64,000 nt of DNA from Promerops cafer (taxonomy: Eukaryota; Chordata; Aves; Passeriformes; Nectariniidae), in contig VZSE01006123.1 in NCBI GenBank assembly GCA_013398275.1, positions 131,327 through 195,326 of the forward strand, given 5' to 3'. The translations under genes were made by a program, and so were the position numbers. Under the pieces are notes generated by a model. The model was not told where the DNA came from and did no database searches. It worked only from the letters and a program-made list of their open reading frames with translations. Positions 26,200 to 38,900 of the stretch are shown one piece after another. Position 1 is the first letter of the stretch; the number at the start of each line of letters is the position of its first letter.

Positions 26200-29100
26200 G
26201 GATTAATATGATTCAGGCAACGTGACATTGATTTCTACTTCCTTACTGCTGATTATTTGAAATTTGCTGTGTGTTGTATTTCCCAATCCCTTCTTTCCCG
26301 GGAATCATCCTTCTTCCTACAGCACATTGCAAAGTCATAGAAACTGACTGCTTACAATATAAGAAGATAAAAATGTTAGGAATTCCATTAACACCAGAAG
26401 TATTTCTCGTTATTGTTACTAGGGGCAGCTACGAGTATTTCAAAGAAAAACAACCTTATTTTATAACACCTGAAAAAACACTTTTACTTACTCTCAAGGA
26501 AACATTTGGAAAGAGGGCAATAAAAAAAATTACAGATTCCGTGCACATTCAAGAGAACATAAATATTTGAAAACTATAAACATCCTAGGTCTCTTTCTAC
26601 AGTTCACTTATGGCTGAAGCAGTCCAGTTTCAGACTCATAGGGAACACCCTGGCCTGCAAGGACTTGCATCTCAAATCAAGGTGATGGTTTCAGAAAGTG
26701 CTAAAGATTTTTAGGAAATTAGGAAAATATCCTTTGCTTTCTGCTTGTCCCTAAGTCTAGGCAGGAGAAAATATAGAATGTAAATAAGGAAGTCCCACTT
26801 CTCTCTGTGCAATGCAATCCACCAAGCCTTTATTTACCTAAATACCATTAATTTATAACAGAACTACTGTGATAGTTCTACTAAAATATTTTCATTAAAT
26901 TAGCAGTATTTTAACATAGAGTAGAAATATCTGGATAATTCACTTTCAGATACCTATCAGTACCAAACATTAATTTCATTGCAGGAAACGTGCTTTGTGT
27001 TATACCTGACTCAGCTGACATTACAGTGATCCCTAAATTGATTTATACACCTCGTAAACCTTTGTGTTAGCAAATTCATGTCACTTCTATAAATACCTCT
27101 GGAAAACTATGCAACACAAAGAGAATTCTCTCTGGAGAATTCCCTCAGTGAAAGATGTTGTCTGGCAGCAATAGAGGTAATTGCTCCTGGTAATGTATTT
27201 TGCTTTGCACATTCTACAATAACTTTTTTAAACAGCCAAACACAAAGAGGCAGGGACTGCACCCAGCTCTCTCCCTCCCTCTCTTCCACCCAAGGGCTCT
27301 GCCAGGTTTGGCTGCTCACCTGTGAGGTCTGAAGGCAACTCCTTCCAGAGAAAGGCAGTGACATGTCTCTGCTGAGAGCAGGGAGAACAATGCCAGAGCT
27401 CAGTAAAAAGTGATAAACACTGCCTTTACAATGTGGGTGAAAGCCATGAAGTGTGAAGTCTTACAGGCAGACTGTGCCTGTATGTACAGCACAAAGCTGC
27501 ACTTCCCACATCAGCGTTTCACCACGTCAGAATGTGCTGGGAGCAGAGGCCAATACCCTCTGCAGGCCTCCAAAAACTTTAGTATTTGGGAAATGAGACT
27601 TAAATATTCCTTAGTGAGGGCATCCCAGGCCTAGGATGAATTCCCACTATCACCAGGCAGCATCGAACATAGGCCACTCCTCTTTACCCTCAGAGGATCA
27701 AACCTGTTGACTCAGCACACAGGCAAAACCTTATTACTCTCATCTAAAAATAGGGCACATCTCCAAGATGATCCCACTACCAAAGCTGTACTTCACATTC
27801 TTTTTAGGATGAAGATTAGTGCGCTGGGACTGAAAAGACAGTGAAAGAATAATTAACAAAAAAGACAAGAGCAGCTTCTCAGCTCCCTTTGAGAAGCACT
27901 TCTGCTGTGACAGAGAGCCCCCAACTTAGCCACAGCAGAGGGAATGAAGAAAAAAACCTCCTATAAAAGTAAGGCTTTTCCCTGTTTTCCAGTAAGGTTT
28001 TGTTTCTTTATACCCACCCACTCTCCCCAAGCTGAGAAGGGCCTGTCTGTCTGGGTAATCTGCTCCACAAATGCTCCCAGGCAAGCCCTGGGTTCCTGCT
28101 CTGCAGCAGCAGAATAAGGCCCAGACACAGCTGCAGTGCCCCTGCACTGTCCCTGCCGTGGCTGGTCACAGATGTGCCCCAAAACCAGCAGCAAACACAG
28201 CAGCAGCAGCGTGCCCCCCCCCCCCACAGCACCTTCCCAGCCTCACAGCACTGTACCTGCTCACTAGGAGTTAAACAGCAGTGAATAAAAGTGCTCTCAG
28301 TGACCACCTGGCGTGTCTACTCCAACCCTCACTGGGAGAGCCAGGAAAGCTCCCCGTGCACAGAGCAGTGCTCACCATCATTATTTGCCTGCAGTGTGAG
28401 CACAGACATTGTGGTTGTCCTCGGCAGCAGGAGAAGCCCAGCAATACCAAACCCACTCCCCCAGGCTTAACTGCAGTTCTCCATTTCTGTCACTGCATCC
28501 AGGTCCTTTTTTCCTTCCTTGTCAGAGCACAGTCTGAACGCTCCCTCGAGGCTGAGGGCTACAAGCACACTTGGCACATCCAGGAATTCAGTAATGGCTC
28601 ATCCATTCTCTTTGGTGACCACGGTCAGAGCGTGCATCTGTGCACATTAATAGCAGGGCACTGCGTTCACTAAGCTTCACAGTGCCTGCCTCAGATAAAC
28701 ACACACCTGCAGTCACACCTTGGAAGATTCATCTGCCTCCTCAGCTCCTCCAGCCCAAGGCAGTGCACTGCAGAGTCTGGGGGGAGAAGCTCCCGTGGAT
28801 CCCTGCTGCCAGAGTGGCAGACAAACTGTTTAACTGATGTCCTGCCACCTGAAGAGCCTGGAGAGAATTGTTTAAGGTTAGCAGCTGCTTATGACACGTA
28901 CAAAACCACCCCCTTTTCTGCAGCCCTTCAGGAAGGGGCTGCTCCAGCAGGGTCCCTGGCACGGGGTCAGTCCCTCAGGGACAAACCCGGCCACCAAAGT
29001 GCTCCTGGGGCTTCCCAGGGGACCACAGCCCCCCCAGGACTCCCTGCTGGGGTGTGGGCTCCTCAGGGCTGCAGGGCAGCCAAACCCACACCACCACTGC

Positions 29101-29594
29101 ATTATTTTTATAAAACTTCAGACTGCTTGCTGAGGTTTAGGCACGTCAGCATCGCTGTCCATTTCCACAGCCACGTGTTTAGTCTGGTTATTTGTAGGGA
29201 AAACCCATTTGGATATCCTATCCCCATATTACATTTGGCCGTGGTAACTGGAAATTTAAAAATTAAGAAGCCCTTCTGAATTTTTCAGCTTCACTTTGCA
29301 TTTGACAGAGCACTGGGGATGCCAGCTGCACACTCTGAATTGCCCCTTTCACTCACCCTTACCCCAACACTATTTTTGGAATTAGGTCTTTCTCCAGACC
29401 GTGCCAGACAGAGGAAAGATCAGGAAGAAAGGGTGCTCTAAAAAAATCTGTGAATTTGTAATGCATTGATACTGGAACCAGGACAAAAAGTCTCTTTATA
29501 GTACTCACTGTCAGCTGGCTGTACAGCAGACTTGAGCCTCAACTACATTTTCCCAACACACACAAATATTTCTTCAGAAATCAAAGTACAATAA
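26200..29594. other. Downstream flank of MSH3, no gene recognised
   Basis: AT-rich to about 27 kb, then more GC-rich and C-rich from 28 to 29.1 kb (including a C run near 28217). Nothing here resembles an exon or RNA gene. Confidence 0.6.
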
Positions 29595-29889
29595 AGGTGA
29601 AACACACAATTTTATTTATAAAAGAATTACCTTATAATCTATCAATAATGTGTTCATGGTCTTTAAACAAATTAGATGCAATCCCCATAGACAGTTTGCA
29701 AGTAAGGAAAAGGGCGAAAAAGAAGGGATGTGGAGAGAGAAAATTACACATGATGCAGCATCTGTGATCTCTCAGAAAGCAAAAAAGTCAACTCAGTGCA
29801 CCTGGAGCTACACCCTCATAAAATCCATTAGTCTCCAGACATGGCTTTTGCACCTCCAGTATCTTCCATCTTTACCCATGATTTGAGGA
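29595..29889 (-). promoter_or_regulatory. MSH3: MSH3 3' UTR with candidate poly(A) signal
   Basis: The first consensus AATAAA on the minus strand after the MSH3 stop is at 29611-29616, about 275 nt downstream, so the 3' UTR may end near 29590-29600. The end point is inferred. A longer UTR cannot be excluded. Confidence 0.5.
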
Positions 29890-29998
29890 TTAAAAACTGT
29901 CCTTTCTTTCATCCTCAGGTTCATACATATTTTTCCATTTCTGTAGTTCCTGAGAATCATTTATCTTCCATGCTTCAGCAAAGGACTTCATTTTTTTC
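29890..29998 (-). CDS. MSH3: MSH3 exon 24, terminal coding exon with stop
   Basis: This exon has acceptor CTCCCACAG and a TAA stop at 29890-29892. One base completes arginine, followed by 35 codons: KKMKSFAEAWKINDSQELQK then WKNMYEPEDERKDSF. It aligns with the human terminal exon (KRLKYFAKLW and LQKW are the shared anchors). It is too short to stand out as an ORF and was found by following the phase from exon 23. Confidence 0.93.
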
Positions 29999-32900
29999 CT
30001 GTGGGAGAAAAAAAAAACCACCCTAATCAAAATACAGACATATTTTTAAGTGAAGCACATCAAACCCTGAAAGTCCTACAGTCATCTGCAAAATTTTATA
30101 CACAGTCCAAAATAGCACAGCTCAAAATGTTATGTGATCCTCAAACAACCAGCTAATATTTTCTAAGATACATGTTCCTGCTCTAGGTCAGCCAACAAAT
30201 TAATTTCATAACTTACTTACAGCACCAGCAGCATTGACAAAGTGATATAAACAAATGGTAAGAACAAATTGTCAAAGGAAATAAACAGCAGTGTAGTCAG
30301 CCCTGCTTAATTTTCATCACTCAGTTTGTACAAATTTGTATTTATAGGACCATAGCAAGAAAACACATTTTCAATATAAATGAGTGCACACATCCTTCCT
30401 CTTTCTTCCTGGCATTTTTTGATTTGTAAGAGCTGTGACAAATTACAAGACGTTTAAAATGGGTTAACACACATTGCTGACGACAGTAATGTCAAAACTG
30501 GATGGAATTACCCAGTGGATTTTCCTAAATAATATGAAAGTGATTTAAAAAATTAAGACAAGGCATCTGGCCCATGGGTATTGTGACAGCACAAGGGCTC
30601 CCCAGAGCTGGTAACTCCTTATCCCACCACACAGACCAGACCCACTCCTGGGAACAGCAGAGTTAGGATACTGCCCGAGATTTGTTCCTTTACTTTTGCC
30701 AATTATGGACTGGTATTTCCAATTAGCATAAGCCACTGCATAATTTTTCCTATAAACTGTCATGTACCCTCAAATGTTTTTATTTTGCTTTATTACGAGG
30801 GGATAAAAAACGTCGTTAGGCACCGAGCACTGTCGAGTTTCAAAGTTTGCACCTATAACTAATTAGTAGTCAAAATGTTCTCATGTAAAATTATCCTGTC
30901 AGGATTAGGTACAGCCATCAGACAACCAAGATCTTGGTTCATTATGTTCCTAAGGGGCTGTTTGAATTTTGCTCATAGGATTGCCACGGAAAATAACAGC
31001 AAAAGAAAAAAAAACAGTGAAAACAGATATGAATATCTAAACTGTGCACATAATGTTACAGGATTTACAAATCCATTACACCACTTGATACACACAGGAA
31101 TTTTCATAACTAGTCTAATATATAAGGTACAAACACCCCTGAATGAATGAAAATTGGATATCAGAGAAGTATTACAATTCCCCAGAACTTTACATAAAAA
31201 TCTGGGTGTTTGTGGGGGCAATCAAAATATATTATAAATATTTATTATCAAGTTCAACCAGAAGAAGAATGTCCACATTTCCTTCTATAGTTCAGTATGC
31301 AAAGACAATTTCAAGTTCCAAAGTAAGTAATGAATACTTTCTAAATTAAACTCATTAGTATTTTCACTATCACTGATGAGAACATAAGTAAGTATTATAG
31401 AAGGGAATAATTTTAAAACAAAATCACATTTGTTCTGACCTTTTCATGTTCACTATTCTCTCCAACTCCTTTGATTTGTGAGCTGCTTTCTTCAAGATTT
31501 CCTCAGGAATATCTGCCAGTTTGGCAACATTTAGCCCATAACTCCTTGCAGAGACTCCTTTAGTTATTTGATAAAGGAAAGTGATAAATTCAGGATTCTC
31601 TTCCACCTCAGATCCTAAAAAAGTAAAACCGAAATCATAACCTCCTCTATGTGGCAAACACACAAGTCCCCTGTCCTGATCAGCTTACAAGGTAAGCAGA
31701 TAATACAATACAAAGAATTATTTAGGGGAAAGGTTAATGGCAAATACCAAATGCAAGTCATTAAAAAAAAAAAAAATTTAAAAAATTCTACAATTATTCA
31801 GTGAACAGGCCTTTATCATGCCTCTTATAAATCAAGAACTGGGACCATCATGTTTCAAAACAGTTTCAAAACAATCAGATGGGTTTTTTCACTCCGTAGA
31901 GTGCTAAATTTTGGAGCTGCTTTCCACAGTAGGATGAAGACACTGACAGTACACGATGTTAAAGTAGGCAGCCCCGTTGAAATGCAATCCATGGGAGCTT
32001 CAAAACACATCCTGCTCGTGAAGCCCCATAAATAGCAAATGTTTCCAGACAGTGAGATCTTTCAGAGAAGGAGCTGCCATATGTTTGATCCCTAATCCCT
32101 CCTCCCTAATCCTTTGTGTTTGCCTGCTGTGGGAAGTTGGATGCTGGGATGGGCGAATCTTTCACCTACCCCAGCTCAGATATCCTCCTGAAACACGTGC
32201 AGGAATGCATGTCCACTGTTCAACCCCCTAAATGTGTGACTGCAGTGAGAGTGGGTGTATCACGTTCACGTGAGGTGTAAATTGTCACACTGACATCTTA
32301 GGATTTTAGCTTTTATATTGTTCATGCATTTGTAACCCTGCAGTTCTTTGGTGTGTAACTCCACACTCCACACTCAGTGTCAGCTGCTGCTTCCCCATTC
32401 TGGGCAGACACAGCAATTCCTCTCCAGGCCTGGCAATCCAGGACACCTCACTGCCTCAGGGCCAGAGATGGGAACAAAAGTGAGCTGGGGCAGCAAACTG
32501 GGGGTGAATGACTTCATTAGCTGGGGCTGTAATTGGGACATTGACCCCCAATGTGCAAATGGCCCAAACTTATAAAAGTGTGAAACCCGTGACCCGTGGT
32601 CCATTTTGGGTGTAGCCCCTGGGGGAGGGCTCTGACTGCCCAAAATGTACCTGAAGGCTTTTCATTAATATATCTGCTTTTTATTAGCTTAACTCTGCCT
32701 GGCCTCTGTTTTCAGGTAGCCTGGAAAGGCATCACCAGCAGCGTTCCTTTGTGCCTGAGCTGCCCCGGACGCACACTGACCTCGGTGCTGGCCGGAGTCA
32801 TCCTCGTTGAGCAGGAAGGCCATGTGGTAATTGCCCACCGCGTGAGGGTACAGCTGCTGCAGCTCGCACACCGACGGGTAGTGGGTGACAAACAGCGTCA

Positions 32901-35900
32901 GGGCCTGCACCTGCAGCACACACACACACACACACACCAAGGGTTGGCCCTGATGTGGTGTTTCCCACACGCAGCCACGCAGAGCTGGTGTCCTTCCTCC
33001 GCATCCCTGTGCCCTGAGCTTGGACACGGCCCCGTTCTCCACAGCCACGTCCCGCGCGGCCTACCCGCGCTCGCAGCGTGCCACAGGCACTTACATCTCG
33101 GATGAAATGCTCCAGGGTAGCATAAGCAATGGCAATGCCATCGTGTGTGCTCGTCCCTCGGCCCAGCTCGTCCAGGATCACCAGGGACCTCGAGGTGGCT
33201 TTTCTGATGATCTCGGCAGTGTCTGTCAGCTCCTCCATGAAGGTGCTCCGGCCTTTGTAGATGTTGTCTGCAGCGCCCATTCTGCACCGGGACACAGAAC
33301 ACAAAAACTCATTACAAATGCCAGGTAATGCTGGAATAAAAAAACAATCATGGGGATGAAATTCAGTTATAAATCTCTGGTTGCTGCTCCAAACAGAGGG
33401 GAAGAACCCAGGCAGAACATTCACCTTCCAGAACAGTTTCCCCGCACACACTTCTCCCACCTTCACACACAGGACAAGGCAGCCTGCTTTTCCCTGAAAA
33501 AGAACCCTGGGACTTCAGACCAGCTCATGAGAATTCTATCAAAGGTAGCTGTGAGGGTGAATTTTACTCCTTTTGTTTCGTATGGGTTTCTAATGCTAAC
33601 AATACCCACAGGTATCCAATACTGGCATTTCCACACTGAGGGGAAGCTCCTGTGACCAGTTACTTGTGCATCCAAACAGCAGAGCAGTGACTTCCTTCAG
33701 GCAGTAACAAAATAACCATTACTTCCCCTAATTGCACAGGTACACAATCTTAACTAGCGTGCTTAAACAAGATTTAAAGGTATTTTAAGAGGTCTCTCCT
33801 CATTCTGTTGAAACACAGCTCTTAGCAGCCTCCAGGCAGGTCAGCTCCACACGGAAATTCCCCCACATTCCATACACCTCTTCCAGCTCTGATTCTGATC
33901 CATGTAACCCTCAACCCTCAAACCCTGTCTCAAATTGTGAATTTTTGGTCTACATCTGAGAAACCTGTTCTTAGTCCACCCTGGTCTTCCCTTTTTCGGC
34001 AGCTTTCCTTACCTGTGCAAGTAATAGCCATTCAATACTGAAGAAAGAGCAATTCTTTTTTGCATTTCTGGTTTTGATTTATATTAAACACACTAGAGCA
34101 TCCCTTCTGAGACAGGCCATCACAAGCATGCCACTGAGCAGGGATGTAAAACTGGATTTATTTACTCTTATCACCCAATATATAGTTACATACAAGCCAC
34201 ACTGATTAAAGGCAAACTGACTCATGCATTTAGTATATTATATTTCCACATTTAGCAGCTGGCCACAACAGTACTTAGAGCCAAGCAGAACCTTTAAAGA
34301 GAAGCCCAATACAGCTTTTTTCTCTCTGTCTTTTGCTGGGTCTCTCTCTGTTGTAATTGCTTCTGCTACCTCCTGAGGCACCACCAAGATATAAATAATT
34401 TTATGAGCATCTTGCAGCTACGAGTACTTGACTAAAACCAAGCAGGGTGGACCCAGTACAACTATGAGTTGTACACATTCTCTGATCCCTGCCCTGAAAA
34501 TCTGTCATGGTATCATGCATAACTGCATAATAAGCCAATCTTCAGTTACAAATCAACTACTTTGGGTTGGAGATGGGCATATGAGAAAAGTGAGTTTCTG
34601 TTTCATTGAGTGTGTGCTGAAACACACGCACACAAGTTACACTCCCACATACCCCAAAAGACAGGTGATTCTGACCATAAGCTAATACAACTGTACATGA
34701 TCTTTCTCTGAATTAAACTTATAACTCAGGATAATGAGGTATTGTGAAATTAACATTTTATTAGGCCACTTACTGCTGTAATCCTTTCAAATGCTGGGTT
34801 AGGAATGGTGAACATTTCAGTGAGTTTCTCACAGTGCCCCCACCACCCCCATCCCCTTTCCCAGCTTGGGTCAGGCACCAGGCTCTGCTGTGAAATCAGA
34901 CAATCCCCCTTATTGCACAGATCCACAGAGACCAGGATAACTTAGGCCTGTTTTAACACTATTAACTGCAAATACATTAATCAGAATGACAAATACTTCG
35001 TATGTTTGAACAATCTCTGGCTCCTTAATTAACAACTTCAGTCTCAGTTTCCAACCCTGCAATTAGTGGCGCTATTATTTTCTCATTTCTTACTTGGCTT
35101 TTCCTTAGAGGGACAGCATCTCACAGGCTGGCTGTTGTGTGCTTGTGATGATTACACACAGAGCTTCCATTTTTCTCTGGGATTGCATCATTTCCACAGA
35201 GCCCACAAAATATTTTAGCCTGTTCTGTATCTCATCTGCATTCACAACAATAATTTTCTGAACTTCCTCACTAAATGCTCAAGATACAAAGAGAAATTAG
35301 TATTATCTTTCCCTTGTTGTTAGAGACAGCTGGAGAAGAAGTCTTTCTTTCCAGCATCTTAAAACATTCAAATCCAACTTGGGCTTAACTACAGATTAAA
35401 AAAACTGTGTATTTTTAAATGACATAAAACCTCTTAAATGTCATCCTTTGAAAATGGATAAAATTGTTCTTTCTGCCTCTGTCCTTTACACTAGAAGATT
35501 TACACTTGTTTTTTGAACATACATGCTGAGCACTGCTATCCCAGAAACAAGCAGGAATAACTGTTGTAGTGTGGATGATGGCATTTATAAAACTAACAGT
35601 TAATTTGCAGCAAGGCATTGCTCCCTAACTTTATGCTCTGTTATTCCTGATACAATAAAGTTGTTGAGTCACACAACCTATTGCTTAAACAACCTTTTTT
35701 TGTTGTTTTTTTCACATTTAAAACAGCCATAATAAACCCCACCAAACTTCTTCAAGACTCAGTGGCTTTGAATCCACATTTTAATGCAGTTTTCCTCCTA
35801 GATGGTTTTATACATGAAAACATTAAATTCTTCCTCTCCAGTCCTGCCCACAAGGAACGTGCAGACAGGCAGTGTGAGCAGTGTCTCTTTGGATCCATCA

Positions 35901-38900
35901 CTCCTCAGCAGATGCAATTTGGCTGGAAAACACTTGCTTTAATGTCTCTTTGACAGCCAACCAAAACTTGCAAAATTAAAAGCTCTTCATCTTACGGTGT
36001 TCAATGCATCTATTATGCAAATTAAAAACACAAAAAAGGGGATGGATTATCTCTTTTCAGTCTTCGGTTCAAGTAGCAAAGATTCCTGTCAAAGGCCTCA
36101 GAAAAAAAACAACAGAGAGGAAATGTTTTGCAAATTACTTTCCAGAGGGTAAGTTAGAGGATATAACTGTGTTACCTCTCAAAAGAAGTGATCCCAAATG
36201 CTCCTAAGAGTTGGCTTGGTTTTAGGATCACAGTGTGGGCCCCAGGAAATTAAATCTTCTTTTATTTTACTGTGGATCTCTCACACAGTTTGTGAAAATG
36301 AACAAGCAGCCCAGGAGCTCGCAGTGGTAACAAAACCCAGCTACATTCCACCACATGAAGCCCAGAAAACAAGACTGCAAAGCCACTCCCCAGAGCCTTA
36401 TTGTCACACAGCTGTCACCAGCCCAGTGCTACTTGCTGATTCCTACTCTACAGAGAACTTAATGCTGGAAAAAACCACCAAATTTAAACTACATTTTCCC
36501 ATTGATTTCAGTAATATGCATCTGAATTTAGAAGCTCACCTAAAATACTTACTGCAAAAGTGGAACCTGTTGCAGAAGAATGAACCTAACTCAAGAACAA
36601 TTAACAGTAAAAGAGAATTACTCTTTCCTCCACGAATAAGGTCAGCACCAACAAAAAACACTTTCTGTGATTCAAAGATAACACTGAGCCCACCATGAAT
36701 AAAATAAATGTATAATGTACCTTTACAATTCCACTCACTCCTTCACACAAACCCCTTTGAAATGTCATTTCCAAGATCACTGCATTTGCACAGGACTAAT
36801 TTAAATTAAAATAAGCAGTTTACAAGAAGGGAGGATTAGATGTACTGTGGCCTTGCAGTTCACCCCTCTCCTGGCAGGGGCCTGTTCTCCACAGCCTGTC
36901 TCTGCTCACAGAGCACTGTGGTCAGCCAGGGCAGTGGGGACAGGCAGCCCACCAGGGATGGGCAGGACAATGGAGATGTATTAAGTAATTCCTCAGGAGA
37001 TTGCATGTGCAAATTTGTAACAGCTCACTGGCAAGAAAATAATGCTTCACACTCCCCCACAACCTACTGGTACATCGTCCTCCTCATTTCCATCAAGATC
37101 TCACTGATGCAAAGCAAAAACTGACAGTAAGAAAAATAATTTACAGAAGCTGTAATTACAGAATTAGGGGAAAAAGAGAAGTGTGACAGAAAGCACGGCT
37201 ATCAGGATATTTATTACTTTTGCATTATTCATGGGTGACTTCTAAGAAGTGTGCCAAGTTACATGGCTGATGACAGGGAATCAAAGGATGCTCATGACAT
37301 AAACCTGTTTTCAGTCTACATGCACACGTGCTCAACCATTTCTACAACTGCTTATCTGCAAATTTAAATGAAGAAATACCAATGGTATGTTACCTAATTT
37401 AGGAGAACAGCTGCTGAGAAGCCTGACAGAATGCATTCAATGTAAAATACATTTTTCTTCTGTACATTATTGTAGGTATGTGATACTCTCAGTCACTGAG
37501 AGATTAATGAGGATATTAAATGACTCTGAAGGATACAAACTTTGCATTATCCTAGAAAGAAAAGTGAGTCCAAAGTGATTTCAATACTCAGTTTCATAGT
37601 GGTTTTCACATCTTTTTTTCCCCTTCTCAGTATCACTAGGTAATTGAAGCAGCCAGAACAAATAATGACTGAAATCCTCCTTTCCTTCTAGGGCTGGCCC
37701 ACAGGGGAATGCTGCACACACCAGCATCCCTGCATTTTAAAAGAAACATTTCTAACAGGATTAGCTTTCAAGATGTGAAGTGCATTGAGGGTTTTTTTTT
37801 TTTTCCCTGAAAGCCAGAGGAAAGAAAAACACCCATGGACTCGATCTTTTCAAAAGCTTCAGCTGGACTGACAGGACAGGGAGTCCTGAGCTGTGAGGAC
37901 AGAATCCCTGTGAGTCAATGCAGGCCCTGAGTGATGAGAAGTTACCAGCACCCCTCATTCCTAGACTTCAGGGACTAACAGAAACTCAGTTATTACAAAA
38001 GGTTATGTTACGTTACCTAGTGAAGAACACCCAGTAAATATGCTTTCTGAAATTCAGCAGTGATACTCTCTGAACTCCTCAAAAATACTTGTTAGATTGC
38101 CTAGGGCAAATACATCACAGACTCTTAAAGTATCAGCGTAAATGTTACCCATGGTCAAGAGAAAGACCTGCTTGTGAATGCAAACATTTTGCTGAAGGAT
38201 AAATTCTAGGAGCAGATACTCAAATTAGGTTGTTTGTTTGAGAGTCATCACTAATAGCTTGAAGACGGTGAAAAACACGGAGAGAAATCAAACCCCTCAA
38301 ATATGCAAAGGTTTGTACTCACTGCTGTGGGACACCAGGGAGGGAACTCAAGGTAATTAAGTTAATGTGCATTTGTAGCTGAAGGATTGAGGCCAGGGGG
38401 GATTAAAGAGCAGGAACTATAGCAACAGAGTAGGGACAATGGCTGAGGCACTCAGCACAAGTGAACTTTTGCCCTTTAGACCTGTGGACGCCAAGGACAA
38501 TCCAATTCCAACTGTGACTGGGTCAAGTGACAGGATGGAAGACTTTGAGAGAGGTAAGTACAACCACTCGACCTCACTGCAGAACAGCTGGTGAGCTTTG
38601 CAGGCAGATTTCCTCCTCCCGTGACCCCACAGCATCCTGGGGAAAACCTCTCCACCCTGTCAGGGGCAGCAGCAGGTGTTGTGTGAGTCTCCCCGAGTGT
38701 GAGCACCTGCCCTGCACTGCCTGAGATGGATCTCCAGGGCCCATTTCAGCCCCTGCACACACAAGGGCTGTTTGCATTCAGGCTCTACCCAACGCCACGC
38801 GTGCACCCCAAAGGCTGTCTGGTTGAATTTGGCACTATTCCATGTATAAAAGATGCAAACCTCACACTGCAGATGCATGTTTCTGTGAAATGAGCAGAGA

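Noticed and set aside
26271..26570. 99-codon plus frame in AT-rich DNA
   Set aside because: Lacks a recognisable domain, and the length is unremarkable.
36198..36698. 166-codon plus-strand open frame in MSH3 intron 20
   Set aside because: Frames of this length are expected about once or twice by chance in 64 kb of six-frame sequence; no domain or homologue recognised.
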